A stretch of DNA of 26,548 bases, taken from Spirogloea muscicola. Its lineage: Eukaryota > Streptophyta > Zygnematophyceae > Spirogloeales > Spirogloeaceae. The position numbers and the translations under genes were made by a program. The stretch covers positions 1-26,548 of the forward strand of contig WELB01000357.1 in assembly GCA_009602725.1 (NCBI GenBank). The letters are read 5' to 3'. Shown here one piece after another: positions 1 to 11,267 of this stretch; within the stretch, counting starts at the first letter, position 1; each line of letters begins with the position of its first letter. The notes below the pieces were generated by a model, which saw nothing but the letters and a program-made list of their open reading frames with translations, searched no databases and was not told the origin of the DNA.

Positions 1-195
1 GGCCATGGCGCCTGGCGTGGGGGGGTACGGAGGAACGTGGGGGGCGAGGGTGTGCGGTGAGTGTGGTGAATGTGGCACGGCGAGGCCTGGTCGTTTATGG
101 AGGGTGAGCCTCGCGGCCTCCCCAGCCGCACCTTTCGGGCCCCCGTGCGGCCACGCCTCGCCCCGCCGAGATTCCCCCGCTGAGCGCCGCCTCCA

Positions 196-222
196 CCGCC
201 GCCGCCGCCGCCGCCGCCGCCG
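196..222. repeat. (GCC)n trinucleotide microsatellite
   Basis: About nine uninterrupted CCG/GCC units in a GC-rich context. Confidence 0.9.
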
Positions 223-512
223 CGCTGTCGCTGGATTCGGTCCGATCCGGCCGGAGCCCTCCGCTCTCTTCGTGCGCCAAGGCCCCTCGCCGGGCGCAGC
301 AGGGCCCTCAGGGGGCCGGCTCCCCTCCCGAGCACAGTCGCCTCCCTTGCCGGCTGGCCGGCCCCGGGATGCGGGCCCCACGCTTGGTCCCAGATGTCCG
401 GCGCAGATCTCGCAGCAGATGCATCTCCTCCGCATTCTCGGGATGCGTTGGTGGGAGACCACCGGAAGGGCACCGGTTGGCCAACCTCGGGGGCGTTGGT
501 GAACCCCTCCCC

Positions 513-950
513 TGCTGGTAAGGCGACCGCTTGTGCGCTAACCATTCGTGCCCGGTCTTCAGGAACGGCTGCGATGTCCTTCTCCGGAACCCACGGAAGC
601 GCGTGTCCCTTAGGGGGAAGATTCTGCGTACCCCGGAATCTTCCCCCGCAACTCTTCGCGCCTGGTCGGGTCTGGGACGAGCAAGTCCTGCACGGGCCCA
701 AACCCCGCGATCGCCGCTGCCAGCCAGCCCCTGCTTCTGAAGGCGACCCCTTGTGCCTCCGCTCATTTGTGCCCAGCCTTCTGTGACCCCGCAAATGCCC
801 GGCACCCACGGAAGCGCGTGTCCTTTAGAGAGAAGCTCCTCGTGAAGCCCGGAATCTTCCCCCGGCATCTTCCTTTGCCTGGCCGGCGCTCCCGCCCGTA
901 CGCAACTGATCCCACGGACATCCAATTCGCTGAGCCCAGCACCATCTGCG
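513..950. repeat. Two-copy imperfect tandem repeat, period about 220 bp
   Basis: Landmarks recur in the same order: AAGGCGACC followed by CTTGTGC (517 and 738), CCACGGAAGCGCGTGTCC (591 and 812), and GGAATCTTCCCCCG (636 and 857). The copies are diverged, with small indels. The period is not a multiple of three. Confidence 0.75.
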
Positions 951-1179
951 GCGTGGCGATGCCGTACAGAAAAGAGAAAAGAGAAAAGAAAAGCAAGCCG
1001 ACTCACACCACTCCACGTGACCCAACCGTTGGACTGGAACAACGGTGCAGAGTGTGCATGCGTTGCTTGATGCATTGCTGATCGTTCAGACTCTCCTGGC
1101 GCCGCGCTTGCGCTTGTGTGTGACCACAGACTGCGCACGACTGCCCCTCAAGGACCTCCTTGCACGGCTGCTGGCAAGA

Positions 1180-1260
1180 AGTGGCACTCCCAATGGGGGC
1201 AAGGGCTGCGAAAAGCCAGCCCAAAATGAATTCACAAAGGTTCAGAAGGCTGCTGGCAAC
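1180..1260 (-). repeat. Tail fragment of the dispersed short interspersed family
   Basis: The motif GTGGCACTCCCAATGGGGGC followed by an inverted GGGCTG...CAGCCC hairpin matches copies at 17000-17060, 20155-20225 and 25975-26045. It is oriented opposite to the presumed element direction, so the copy is on the minus strand. Confidence 0.75.
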
Positions 1261-1439
1261 GGTACTGCCACATCTGATTACCGTCGTCTGGAGCTCCAAA
1301 CACCAGATCGGTGTGTGGATCCACGAGTCCGTAGAACCTATGAAGGGCCCACCAGTCAAAGAGACGGAGCGCGGTGCGCATGAAATGAGAGGGAGGCCGC
1401 TTCAAGCTGATACATTGTTTAGGCAAAAACTAATGTAGT

Positions 1440-2250
1440 AACGTCCCCGCCGTTACGGGACGCTTAACTCCGAGTTGATCCTACCGCGTAACCACTGACG
1501 CGCACGTGCCTGACGCGTGCGACGCGCGAGCGACCCGCTCGAGGTGTCGCGCGGAGTGACGCGCCTGCTGACGGTGTGACGTGCAGGCGCGCCGCCTCCA
1601 GCAGAGGAGGAGACGCGGCGAATCCAGGACTTCCCGAGAGAAGCTCCTCGGCAGATTCTTGATACTGCCGCCGTGCTCGCACTGACGTGTATGCAACACG
1701 TGTGGCGCGCCTGTGACGCCGCGCCACACCCATGACCCGCAGGGCGCCGCTCGGCGGCGCCGCAGGACGGCCGCCGCTTCCAGAAGGGGGCCGCGTGGCC
1801 TGCCCTCGTACTAGATTCCCCTTGTCGGGCCCGCCTTCCCGGGGTGGGCCCTGAGACGAGCCTCCCAGAGACCCCTGGGGAGGGTGGCACATGAAGCACC
1901 ACAAGTAGGGGCTGAGAGCGGGCTCGGGTCACCCAGTCAACATCAGTGAAGCCCGCGAGAGCGAGGCGCAGCCCTGCTGCCGCCTGCTGCCGCAGCACCA
2001 CCGACGCAGCCCTGCTGCTGCCTGCTGCTGCAGTCCGTCGCCGCATCCCATCGTCGCGGATCTTCAGCGGCTCTCTGTGAGTAAGACTGTGACTGCTCCT
2101 TTGAGGACAGTTGCTGGCCCGTACCTGACAGGTGAGTCGCCGCCTGTCGGCGGCGCCTCAGGGCAAGATATTCCACTGCGTGGTACACGTGGTGCTTCAC
2201 TGTGCTGGGGCTGTGTCTCTAAACCCCAGCGACCGAAACCAATAAGGACG
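1440..2250. other. GC-rich stretch downstream of the minus-strand integrase; possible LTR territory
   Basis: This is where the 3' LTR of the minus-strand retroelement would be expected. A short hairpin (CGTCCC...GGGACG) lies at 1441-1464 and a CTGCTGC-rich tract at about 1970-2035. No second copy of this sequence is visible elsewhere in the window, so an LTR cannot be shown. No gene is supported. Confidence 0.3.
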
Positions 2251-3520
2251 TCCTAACCCCTAACTGTCTGTATAGGGCTTAGGGGCATCACATTCTGTAT
2301 GTGAACTGAAATTTCCCTGCCACATGAGCCCTGCAAGCGAATGACGCCTGAATTGTTCTTACCAACAACCTTGTATATAAATGGACCTGTAGAGGCATCT
2401 AGTGCATCTGGAGATTTAACTTTGAGATATACATAATCATTGACGGCAATTGTCTGATGTTTGGGTCGATAATAGCCACTGCGAATCGTAGCATACCGTT
2501 GGGTATCGCGATGTTGAGCGATACGGAGATTGTCCAAAGCAATAGGCATATGACGTTTGAATAAACGGTCCCGCTCAGTACAAACTTTGATCCACGGTTT
2601 CGGATTGTCAAGGTCAACTACTTTTGTGAGACAGCTTGAAGACTTACAGGAATTACTCTGACGTCCGTAGAGAAGGAAGTCGGGCTATAGGCCGACAAAG
2701 ATGTTTGTTTGGACATCCGGTATCCCATAGTAAGCCATGGCAGCAACTTGTTCCAGCTTTCTGTGCCGTTGCGAAGAGCATACTTGGTCAGACCGCGTTT
2801 GATAATCTGAACCATGCGTTCCGCTGAGCCATCAGCTTGGGGATGGTCTCGTGAGGTAAGTCGGTGATCAATGAAAGTTTGGTCTAACAGACATTGAAAT
2901 TCACCCTGACATTCTGAGCCCTGATCGGCGAGTACCTCAGCACAAGCGCCAAATCTAGATAATACTTGGTCCAAAAAGGCCTCAGCGACGTGTACACTAG
3001 ACTTGGTAGGAATGACGATCACCTCAACCCATTTGGTGCAGTGCTCAATCATGATTAACACGTAGGGGCTTTGTTTACTCAGACGCACGGGACCAGCCAA
3101 AACCAAAGTCCACCGATGGAATAATCCGTGAATGGGCAACGGATAAATTGGAGGTGACTTGAACGAAAGAGTCTTCGAATGCGATCACATTCCTTGCAGG
3201 TAGATAGAACATGTTTAAGCATGTTTGTGATGCCAGACCACCAGTACTTAGTGGCCAACAGACTGATAGGTGCGCTTTACTCCAATATGCCCTAAGGAGG
3301 CATGAACATCGTGCACTATTTGTGTCCGCACTGCAGGTGGTGGAACGATCTGATTGCCATATTCAATATCTGGTTTGATAAGTTGTGTATCAGTCCAGAC
3401 ATAACGACGTGCTCGGTGTTTTATGCAATCCTTCTGCATTGTCGTAGAGTCGGGAGGATATATACCAGTCTGTGAATACTGTAAGACTGGTGCATCCAAT
3501 GTAACGAAGTTACACAAGAT
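2250..3520 (-). mobile_element. Decayed Ty3/gypsy-type retroelement: integrase region of pol
   Basis: Three pieces read in order on the minus strand. The zinc-binding part (3517 to about 3170) has VHASLGHIGVKRT, then KYWWSG and C-K-E-C. The catalytic core (about 3170-2618) has ADQGSECQGEF with the second Asp and HPQADGSAERM with the Glu. A C-terminal part (2549-2253) has DYVYLKVKSPDALD and a PFIYKVVG stretch. Frame breaks separate them near 3248, near 3170 and near 2600, so this is a pseudogene. In the first catalytic motif W-x-x-D-x-x-G-P the Asp is replaced by Val (WTLVLAGP). No reverse transcriptase or RNase H is seen upstream on this strand. I could not define an LTR. Confidence 0.85.
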
Positions 3521-3821
3521 GGACCATCTATATCATGGGAATGATAGCTGGAGGGGGTACTGAGGAGGCGAAGGACGGGCGCGCGATGTTAGAGAAAGCG
3601 CACCTCTGAATAATGGCGCGCGATGCTGATGAACGAGTAATATGGAATTCAGGAGCGCGACGGCGGCGAAGCCGGAATCTAGACTTCTAGTGTTAGAACT
3701 CCACTAGTATTAGTATTACGCGCGGGTCCCCGCAATCGGCGGCGACTCCAGCGGCGGAGGCGGCGGCCACGGGTGGATCTTCTGTGAGGGCTTAGCAAGT
3801 GGCCGGGCGCCTAATAATCCC
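3521..3821. other. Spacer between the head-to-head retroelement pieces
   Basis: No open frame, RNA gene or clear repeat. It contains a GGCGGCGG-rich part near 3740-3770. It may hold a leader or junction sequence, but nothing proves it. Confidence 0.35.
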
Positions 3822-5204
3822 ATGAGGCCGGGGGCAGGGCCCCGAGAGAACCTCGATGGTTACTTAAAGAGGAGGGGCGCCCGATTGCGGTCTTTCTTCC
3901 ACCCCCAGACGCTTGTACTCAACATTCTTTACAGCTCAACGGTTGGCTTGTTTTTACCCATTGCATACGTTTGGCTCCGACTCCTTTGCTTCGCGACACC
4001 AGCGCCTCGTCCTTGGGCTTGACGATCCTCATTCTTTACAGTTCTTACGCGTGACTGCGGGCAATTATTTGAAGCAAATCCAGACCTTACTGTTGGAACG
4101 TCGTCAGCAGGTAGGCAAGGCAGATTATGACTTGAAGGATGTTTACAAACTTCTGATAAAGGAAAAAAGCTAATGACTTTACGCTCCACATTGTGGACGA
4201 GCGTTTTGCAGGCAGTGGAAGTCTTCAGGGCTCCAAACAGGCCTCCACACTTGATACGATATCAGAAGATATGGAGAGTGCTACTTTGACTTCTGATGTT
4301 CAGTATGTTGAGAGACCTTCTGGCCATCCTCGCCCAATCCAAGAGTGTCATGGAGGTGGAAGGAAAGGCCATCTTAAGGACTGCACGGCTTCGCATCAAA
4401 TTGTTGGTGCTACGTGTGGATATTGGTCAAGGTCAGGTCACATTGAATAGCAGTGCTGGCGTAAGTACCCTGAGATTATGCCTATGTCTCCGAGAAGCAA
4501 GGCAGCTGCAAGGAATGGGTTACCATTAACCAATAGACCCGCTGAGTCTCAGGATACGAAGTGACCAGATGGCTAGACAGATTGCTGAACTGACCAAACA
4601 AATTGCTGTTATTCAGAAGCAGCAAGAGTGTAAGGTAGCTCCGTCTTCATTCTTTGATGAGAACATGCAAGAGGACGAGGACTTTTGTCCCGGCAGGGAT
4701 CATCAGCACAATTTAAATGATGTGAGTGAATGTGATGCCCATTTTGCTTCTGTTGTTGCAGTGTCATCAGAGGCTAAGATTGAGCCAAGTAATCCATTGA
4801 CTTCTGTGGCTATAGTCGACAACGCCAATGGTGTTATCCAAGTGACCACAGATTCTGTTACGGCAGAGCCAACCTTGGTAGTCCTGGACACAGGTGCTCA
4901 GCCTATCCTTATAGGCCACCACTTTGCTAAGTTGCTGAGTCTTAAAAAGAAAATATTCTGCGCACCAATGAAGTCAAGACTGCAACGGGTGGCACCAACA
5001 GCATGGTTGGCATCACCAAGAAACCCCATTCTGAATAAGGAGAACCCTAGGTTGAAACCCACAGTCTCAGCTTGTTGCATCTTAAATAAAGCTGTACCTC
5101 TCGGCCTGGTATTATGCAGGGCAAGCTTGGTACATGCTTGGCAGACAGAAGTCTTGTACGAGAGAGGTTGTCTTGCCTTTACTCCATGGGAAGCAGCTTG
5201 CTAA
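3822..5204 (+). mobile_element. Decayed retroelement gag and aspartic protease region
   Basis: The plus strand carries an open stretch from 3913 to 4173 with gag-like charged helical sequence (LLLERRQQVGKADYDL). It is followed by two damaged zinc knuckles between about 4349 and 4462: in one the second Cys has become Gly, in the other it has become Trp (CGYWSRSGH) and a TAG interrupts the motif before its last Cys. Downstream, 4569-5204 encodes a coiled IAELTKQIAVIQKQQE segment and then LVVLDTGAQPILIG, the D-T-G-A active site of a retropepsin (Asp codon 4887-4889). Stops and frame changes make it non-functional. The boundaries are approximate. It may be the other half of the element on the minus strand or a separate insertion. 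Confidence 0.72.
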
Positions 5205-5850
5205 CATACCAGCATATAGTGCCATTGTCACAGGTGTTTCGCAAGCACAAGGTAAATCAAGGCAAGCTGGTACTCTAATTCCATTGACTCGAAGCACAGA
5301 GACAGGTAAATGCACAATGGATTTCTGACAAACCTCTGGTGCAGAATCATTTAGTGGTGCGACTTTGTGCGCCAATTTCTCCAGGGAATGGCTTGTTATC
5401 CACCATATCGATGGCCGATCAACTGATGAAGTCAAAGCTTGGCTCGTGTATGTTACTCCCCGTTGCTAAAGCTGCTCCGGCGCTGCCACATTGGCGACAG
5501 GCGTCCCTAATTTCATAATGCTGTCAAAGTGTTGACGCGGTGGATGCAGAGACCCAGCTCGAAAGTCTATCCCGAAGGTACGGCATCGGTCACGAGGACC
5601 AGAAGCGCTAATACATTGTCCAACACCACCACTCACATACCTACAGATGACTGGTTTTGCAGAAGTTGTCTGGGTTCATACCCAACTCCTTCTCCTATGC
5701 CAGGATTCGCAATTGGGTGGGGGGGGGGACAAATAGATTCCTCCATTCCAAGTTCTGGTAAACAAACCACGGCATCTGTTAATTCTTTTCCATTATCCAT
5801 CGCTTTCTTTTCACAAATAGTACGTTGCCAGCCACGTGGATCCTGACGTG
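5205..5850 (+). mobile_element. Possible continuation of the retroelement, with a PHD-finger-like remnant
   Basis: No continuous coding frame. At about 5610-5670 two overlapping frames together give H-C-P-T-P-P-L-T and HIPTDDWFCRSC, which resembles the C-terminal half of a PHD zinc finger broken by a frameshift. A G-rich run lies near 5720. The rest holds nothing I recognise. Confidence 0.35.
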
Positions 5851-5984
5851 TCACCTTAATTTCTTACAAATCTGCCCTACCGATATTCCCTAGCAATCGG
5901 CACTGTATGGCACGACAAGCTTTCAGAAGAGGGCGTTGGCTGTGAGAGGCCAGCCCAGAACAAAGAGTGCACAGATGTCGAAGG

Positions 5985-6215
5985 GGCAAACACGCAATCA
6001 AGTAGCTACACGACACTCAGTAAGCCCTACTAAGCAGCCGCAGGTCGGAGAAACTAGTTGCCTGGTAGCGGGTCCTCTGGCTAGGGCCAGAGGCTGCGGC
6101 ACGACCGGCACGCAGATGCAGCGCGCGAGCCATGGGCCTCTGCAGCGAGACGGACAAGCGCATGCGACACAGCTGCGCGAGCGAGCCTGCGCATGGCAAT
6201 CCAGCATGCGTAGCC
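5985..6215 (-). repeat. Copy of the dispersed short interspersed family
   Basis: On the minus strand it carries the shared core: CGCATGCGC, then CTGCAG, then a CATGGC stretch and GCTGCATCTGCG, followed by the AGCAGCCGCAG border on the plus strand at 6034-6043. It is similar to the copies at 16655, 18945 and 19636. The A-box-like segment is degenerate. Confidence 0.75.
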
Positions 6216-6458
6216 GTGGAGGCAGATTGCGTGGGGTGAGTGCGGTCGGATGAGTCGGTGGTCACCACGTCTAGGATGAGACGCGGCCCGCCAGCCAGGG
6301 GAGAGGCCAGGAGGTCGACGCGTCGGGCGTGGAGACCGTTCGCCCTCTGCTGGAGCGGCATGACAGCGGAGTTCTCGGCGGCCACCGAGAAGCGGGCCTC
6401 CACGAGAATGCCATGCATGGCATGGCGGAGGAGGTCGTGCGCCGCCGTCCGCTGATGT

Positions 6459-7164
6459 TGCCATTTGCATGAGCTTGACAGGGTCCAGCGGAGAAGTACA
6501 TGCTGGCCAGATCTCCGTGAAGCACAATCAAATCAATGAGGCTGGCAGAACGTAGGTGCTCAGGCTTTGCTCAGATGTGTTTAATGCGGATCACCCTGCT
6601 GGTGATGGCATTGTGGCGCTGGCAATGGACGTGCACGGTGCTGGACCTCCTGCAGGCGGCTTGCACGGCCGGCCATCAAGTGTTGGCAGGGACAGCAAGG
6701 TGAGCTGCCCGGCTCGAATGCCGCCGGGTCGCTTGCCCAGGTGTTCCGCATGCGGCCATCCACTCCCTTCTAATGTTCCCAGTCTCACGCAGTGCACTTG
6801 TGGGCAGGCGGCCCTTTGGCAGCTGCTTCTGCGACTCGTCGGGGTGCCTCTTTCCAGCTGCAAGTCACTCCGACTTGCCGCAGCGGACTCGGGGTCACTA
6901 TGCTCCTATTCGCCGTAGTCTACTCGACATAGTCTTTCGCATACTCTTGCGGTTTTGGCGACTCGGCCTTGGGACCTTGTTCATTCTCCCTGGGCTGGCC
7001 TTTCACAGCCTCCCCCCCCTCTGCATGTAGCATTCGGTCCATAGCAGGCAGCTTAGAGCCAAATGCGTCCTCTTTGGGGTTGAGTGCTTGGGGATTCAGG
7101 GACACCAACCCGCCACGAAGAAGCACTCCGGCACTTGGACCCTGTCAAGCTCATGCAAATGGCA
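6459..7164. repeat. 28-nt perfect inverted repeat flanking about 650 bp
   Basis: The arms at 6459-6486 and 7137-7164 are exact reverse complements over 28 nt. They start TGCCATTTGC... on the left and end ...GCAAATGGCA on the right. The flanks diverge at once. The interior has no recognisable gene, and neither a target-site duplication nor a transposase is evident. Confidence 0.8.
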
Positions 7165-8165
7165 CCATCGTGCGCCCTACCGCTACATGCCACAAACGTC
7201 TGTGATATGCTGACACAAGCAGCCACTCTACATGGCAGTGACGCCTGTCCGGACAACCTGATTGAGCAGCCACCTTCTCATGTGACTGGCCTCTCAAGCC
7301 TGCAGTAGCTGCGTGATCTCACGTTGCCCTGAAGCAGGTCACCTGCTAGCTGCTGCAAGCATTGGTGATAAGTGACAGTCTGCTCGAGTGCCACTCGACA
7401 TTATCCAGCGAGGTAGAGATCTCAGAGTGCCATTCCAATGGACCTCTGAGCAAGCGGAGCATCTCCTCGCAGAATACTTGACAACAACAGAGCTGCTGGC
7501 ATAACACCAGCAAACTCCCGGACAAGCCTCGAATTCACTGCATGTTCATGGTGTAAGTGGTGACCTCTGAGCTACTACTTTGGTGATTATTTGTATTGGT
7601 TTGCATGCACTATCTTTGGTCGCCACCTACTAGATGATGGCGGTAGGAGTCTTGTCAATACATTTATGCCTGGGATCGTGTGAGTAATGTAAGCACTTGC
7701 TCTATCAACTACTTCCCTGGAGGCATGAAATCCACTTCAGTAGCAGCTTTTCAATATCGCTCATCCCCCCACATTAGTCCAACAGCTCTCAGTATAGTCG
7801 AGTGGACTATGGCTTCACGACCGGCAGGTGGCTGCCAAATGCAGGCCACAGGAGGATGTCGACGATCGGCTGCTTCAAGGTGTTCCTGTGCCATTGCACA
7901 TTGTGGAGTTGATGCGGATGTGAGCACTGCAAGTCCGAGACCTGTTGAGTGGTCAATCCCCAGGTGGACACATATTGGTCAGCTTTGCAGATGCCATGGG
8001 GGCCTCACATTGCAGCATGACAGCTCCCTGTGAGATTGATATCGAGCACCAACGCTCATCATCGGCAAACAAGCATGAGACTTTCCTGCACCCATGGCTG
8101 CGGGAACTGCAAAGCAATCAGCGAGTGCCCTTGGCTAGCCCACGAGCTTGGTGGTGGTCCCTTAC
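7165..8165. other. Unassigned stretch downstream of the placed LRR/Cys exons
   Basis: The 3' end of the minus-strand LRR/Cys gene must lie here or beyond. Weak candidates are a short exon near 8076-8123, which would add C-R-K-V-S-C before a GTTTGC, and an acceptor near 7921 followed by N-S-T-M-C. Neither gives a full module, and I could not place a stop codon. Confidence 0.35.
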
Positions 8166-11100
8166 TCTCGGTCGCAAACGTAGGGATAGCAAGGGTCGAT
8201 GGGCGTGGGCACGATGTTATAGTCGTACTGGTCTTCAGGATAAGGGTTAAACACTTTCATCCCCGGAGGAGTGCAGAGAGTCTTGTTGTTGAAGGAGTTT
8301 GTGCAGACACCCTTCCTGCACCGACAACACAGGGTAGGACGCGCAGGTGTGGGAACCTTCCACTTGGCTAGGCTCCGGGCAGCGTGCGGGGTCAAGATGC
8401 CCAGTCATAGAAAGGGCCTGAGCTTTAGCCCCTTCCCGAGCATGACTCTCCCTACAGCTGCAGAGCACTTGCTGCTGGTGGACGTCTCCCCCCCCTGAAC
8501 TCAACACAACTGACACGTGCACAATTGAAAGCGGAAACACTTCACTGGCAGTTTGTGATTGTACACTCGGAGTCGACATTTGGCAGATAACACTGGGTTC
8601 CGTCGGTGTAATTGTTTGCACTCTTGCAATGGCCTGCCCCACTGCAGCAAAAACATGAAAAGACAGAGGAGACCAGAGCCTAGTCAAGCAAACCAGAAAG
8701 GTGCAGTCAGCTGAATTACATGCCCACTTGTGAGTCAGCTTCTAATGACATCATGATGTTGACTTTGATTTGTCGCCGACACTCGTACGCTGGTGACTCA
8801 TGGCAGTGCAGGGAAGTTGATGGCAAGTATGCCAGATGGTTGCGAGCACGATGTGTACGGGAACCACCAGTTGATCTTGCAGTAATGAGCACATTGAGAG
8901 CGGTGTGGCCCCATCAGCTAGCAGATCAGAGTGCTCCACTTACTCGCAGACCTTGTCAGAACAGGCAGCTCCGGAGGTCCTGGGGTCCTGGCAAGTCTTG
9001 CTGGAGTTGAAATACCCCGCCACCGTGCAGACTCCATGCCTTGCCCGCAGATTGGACGAGCATCGGCGAGGGGGTCAAGCACCACTGGATGCATGTTGTG
9101 GATGATGCCGCAAGGTGAATACTCACTAAATAGACTCTCAGAGCATGATGGCATGTGTGATGCTCAAGATGCATGTAGATGTTTGACGATCGTGTCCGCT
9201 TCACGAGGTTGTGCAGGGTGCCTACAACGGCTGACATTATGTAGCCAACTGAAAAGGGGCAGATGCAGTACGTCCATTCAAGCCAGGACTAGCCGACTCT
9301 GCTTGGCAAGGAGCAGCAGTCAAGGACTTCACAGGCACCGTATCAGTGGGTCTATTGCTTACTTGCAAGCCTCCGTAAAACAGTACAGGTCCTCGACCTT
9401 GTCGTTGTCAGTTGTTCCCGTTTGGCAATAAGTTCCATCCGTGGCGTTCTTCCTCAGGTTGCAGGCGCCCTTCCCACTGCCAACCACCACATAGCTTAGC
9501 AGCCGACAGAGCTGGAGTTTGCGTTCAAAGAGTTGCTTGGGGAGACGCTTACCGCAAGTGACACCCACTTCCTGGACGTGAAGCACATCAAGACTGCTGA
9601 GAGGTACTATGAGCCTGCTTCTGAGCATCCATACGTCATGTCTAATTTGGCACAGAGCATAACTAGGAGCAAAGGCTTGGCTTTGGAGATAGCACACAGA
9701 TAGCACGCTTTTGCAAGCCAATGCCAAGTGCATGTGGCAGCAGACAGACATGACGAGGCACAGGCGGGCATGAGGCCAACCAACCGTAGACTTGAACCGC
9801 GTTTGCAGTGGTCAGCAATCAGATGTCATAGGGACCGCACCACTGCCTGACTGAGTACTGTGCATTGAGAGAGGTCAAGCGCCTTACTTGCAGTAGAGGG
9901 CGGTGCAGCTGACTGTGTAGTCGATGTTGCATCTTGTAAAGTTGTTGCGGAACCCCGTCGTGATGCATGAGCCATTGCTGCCAGGCTCACATGCAGTGCC
10001 ACGCACTCTTACTCAGACTCACTGGCGCTGACAATCGCTTCCAGGTGGACGCTGTGACAGACTAACTCCGTGTGCACTGCTGGTGCTCCTACTTGCTCTG
10101 CGGTCCGACCATATGCTGGTAACGACAAAAAGCACACAAAGCACGGCATAGGCTGTCTGCGTGGAGCCTGTCTGCGGGAAGTCAGAGCTTCCAAAACTGA
10201 AACCGCTCCAGTCCCATCGAGTCATCCATGTCAAGCCGACTTCGGAGCTCGTCACATTTTCTGGATGTGGGGTTTAGGGTTGGATGACACCCTGAGCACC
10301 TATGCAGGCTGGGCACTGCACCTGGAGCAGCGGCTTTCAATGCACTCCTTGTCCCAGCTTGGGTCCGTATATAATGGGTAATAGCACAGTCGATTGATGG
10401 CCCCCTGCTGGACACTGTCGAAGGTGCAGTTGCCTGCCCTGCATTGTGCATGTGGTTGCAAGTCAGCAGCACCACTGTCTAAGCATGCACTGGCAACAAT
10501 ATCAGCTCAACTGCGACCCCCCCGCGTGCGTGTCCTTGCTGTATGTATTGGCAAACACCGCAATATCCAGTGGATGGTAGGTGATCGTTGCCCAGGATGG
10601 GGAGCAGGTGGGCTGATGTCTAAAGAGGACTTGGGTGCGGAGGACCCTAGGACCGGCGAGCTGGCGAGTTATTGCAACAGATCGGGCGAATGGTGGGAAG
10701 CCACTTGAAACTGCTCCTAGCATTCGCCCAGAGTAGCGGGAGTGTGCCTAGTCTAACAAGGTTTTGGCTACCGCCAGCATGAAACCGCAAGCGGCGCTTC
10801 AGAGACATTGCCAGCTACTTGCCTGCTGCACCGTGTGTGGTTGAGGTGCATGAGCATCCTAACACTAACCTGCAAAAGGAGAATGAGCACTCGGAGGAAT
10901 AACTGGTCCTTGGGTAGTGGCCCGAACAAATGGTGTTGTCCACGTCCATATGAAGAGAGCATCTGGGGATTGGGCCATCATAGTAGCTTCGCCAGGGAAC
11001 CACGAGGCTCAGAGTCAGTGTCGACTGTGCAGCAGTCTCCGAGAATCAGTGCAGCATTGAATCAGCTTCTGCAGGGGCGGCAGTAAGGCAGAGGCTCGCG

Positions 11101-11267
11101 AGCCAACTCATCTGCAGCGAGTGGCGAGCAGAGTCACTCTCAGATACCATGGGCTCACTTGCAAATTGATTCGGAGCACGCTGGATCGATGTCGGTGTGG
11201 TTGTAGTCCACACCAAGATAGGTCTCAATGTCACAAGGTCCAGGCAAGGCTTCCCCGTCTCTACATT
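8166..11267 (-). CDS. Eight exon-encoded four-Cys modules
   Basis: Exons 11267-11159, 10962-10870, 10438-10322, 9977-9888, 9476-9363, 9039-8944, 8641-8546 and 8315-8166 each encode one module of pattern C-x(9-13)-C-x(7-27)-C-x4-C, with the final Cys followed by a phase-2 intron (in the last exon two residues later). Spacings in order are 9/18/4, 10/12/4, 13/13/4, 11/7/4, 11/14/4, 11/8/4, 11/8/4 and 9/27/4. N-x-S/T sequons occur in seven of the eight, usually between the first two cysteines (for example NFT, NAT, NSS, NYT, NKT). The pattern suggests two disulphides per module and a secreted, glycosylated stalk or binding region. I do not recognise the module as a named domain. Other modules may lie in the unassigned intronic stretches. 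Confidence 0.82.

Larger units (their letters stand above)
1..1180. other. GC-rich stretch without a supported gene
   Basis: It contains a short GCC microsatellite (196-222) and a two-copy tandem duplication of about 220 bp (about 513-950). Long open frames exist on both strands, but the duplicated units fall in different frames and no domain is recognisable. Confidence 0.6.

Noticed and set aside
308-1138. 276-codon open frame, minus strand
   Set aside because: It crosses the 220-bp tandem repeat, whose two units fall in different frames. No recognisable domain; GC-rich DNA gives long frames by chance.
1453-2046. 197-codon open frame, minus strand
   Set aside because: Arg/Ala-rich composition from GC-rich DNA, overlapping alternatives in other frames, no domain.
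10262-10285. Telomere-like GGTTTAGGGTT
   Set aside because: A single occurrence, not a repeat array.
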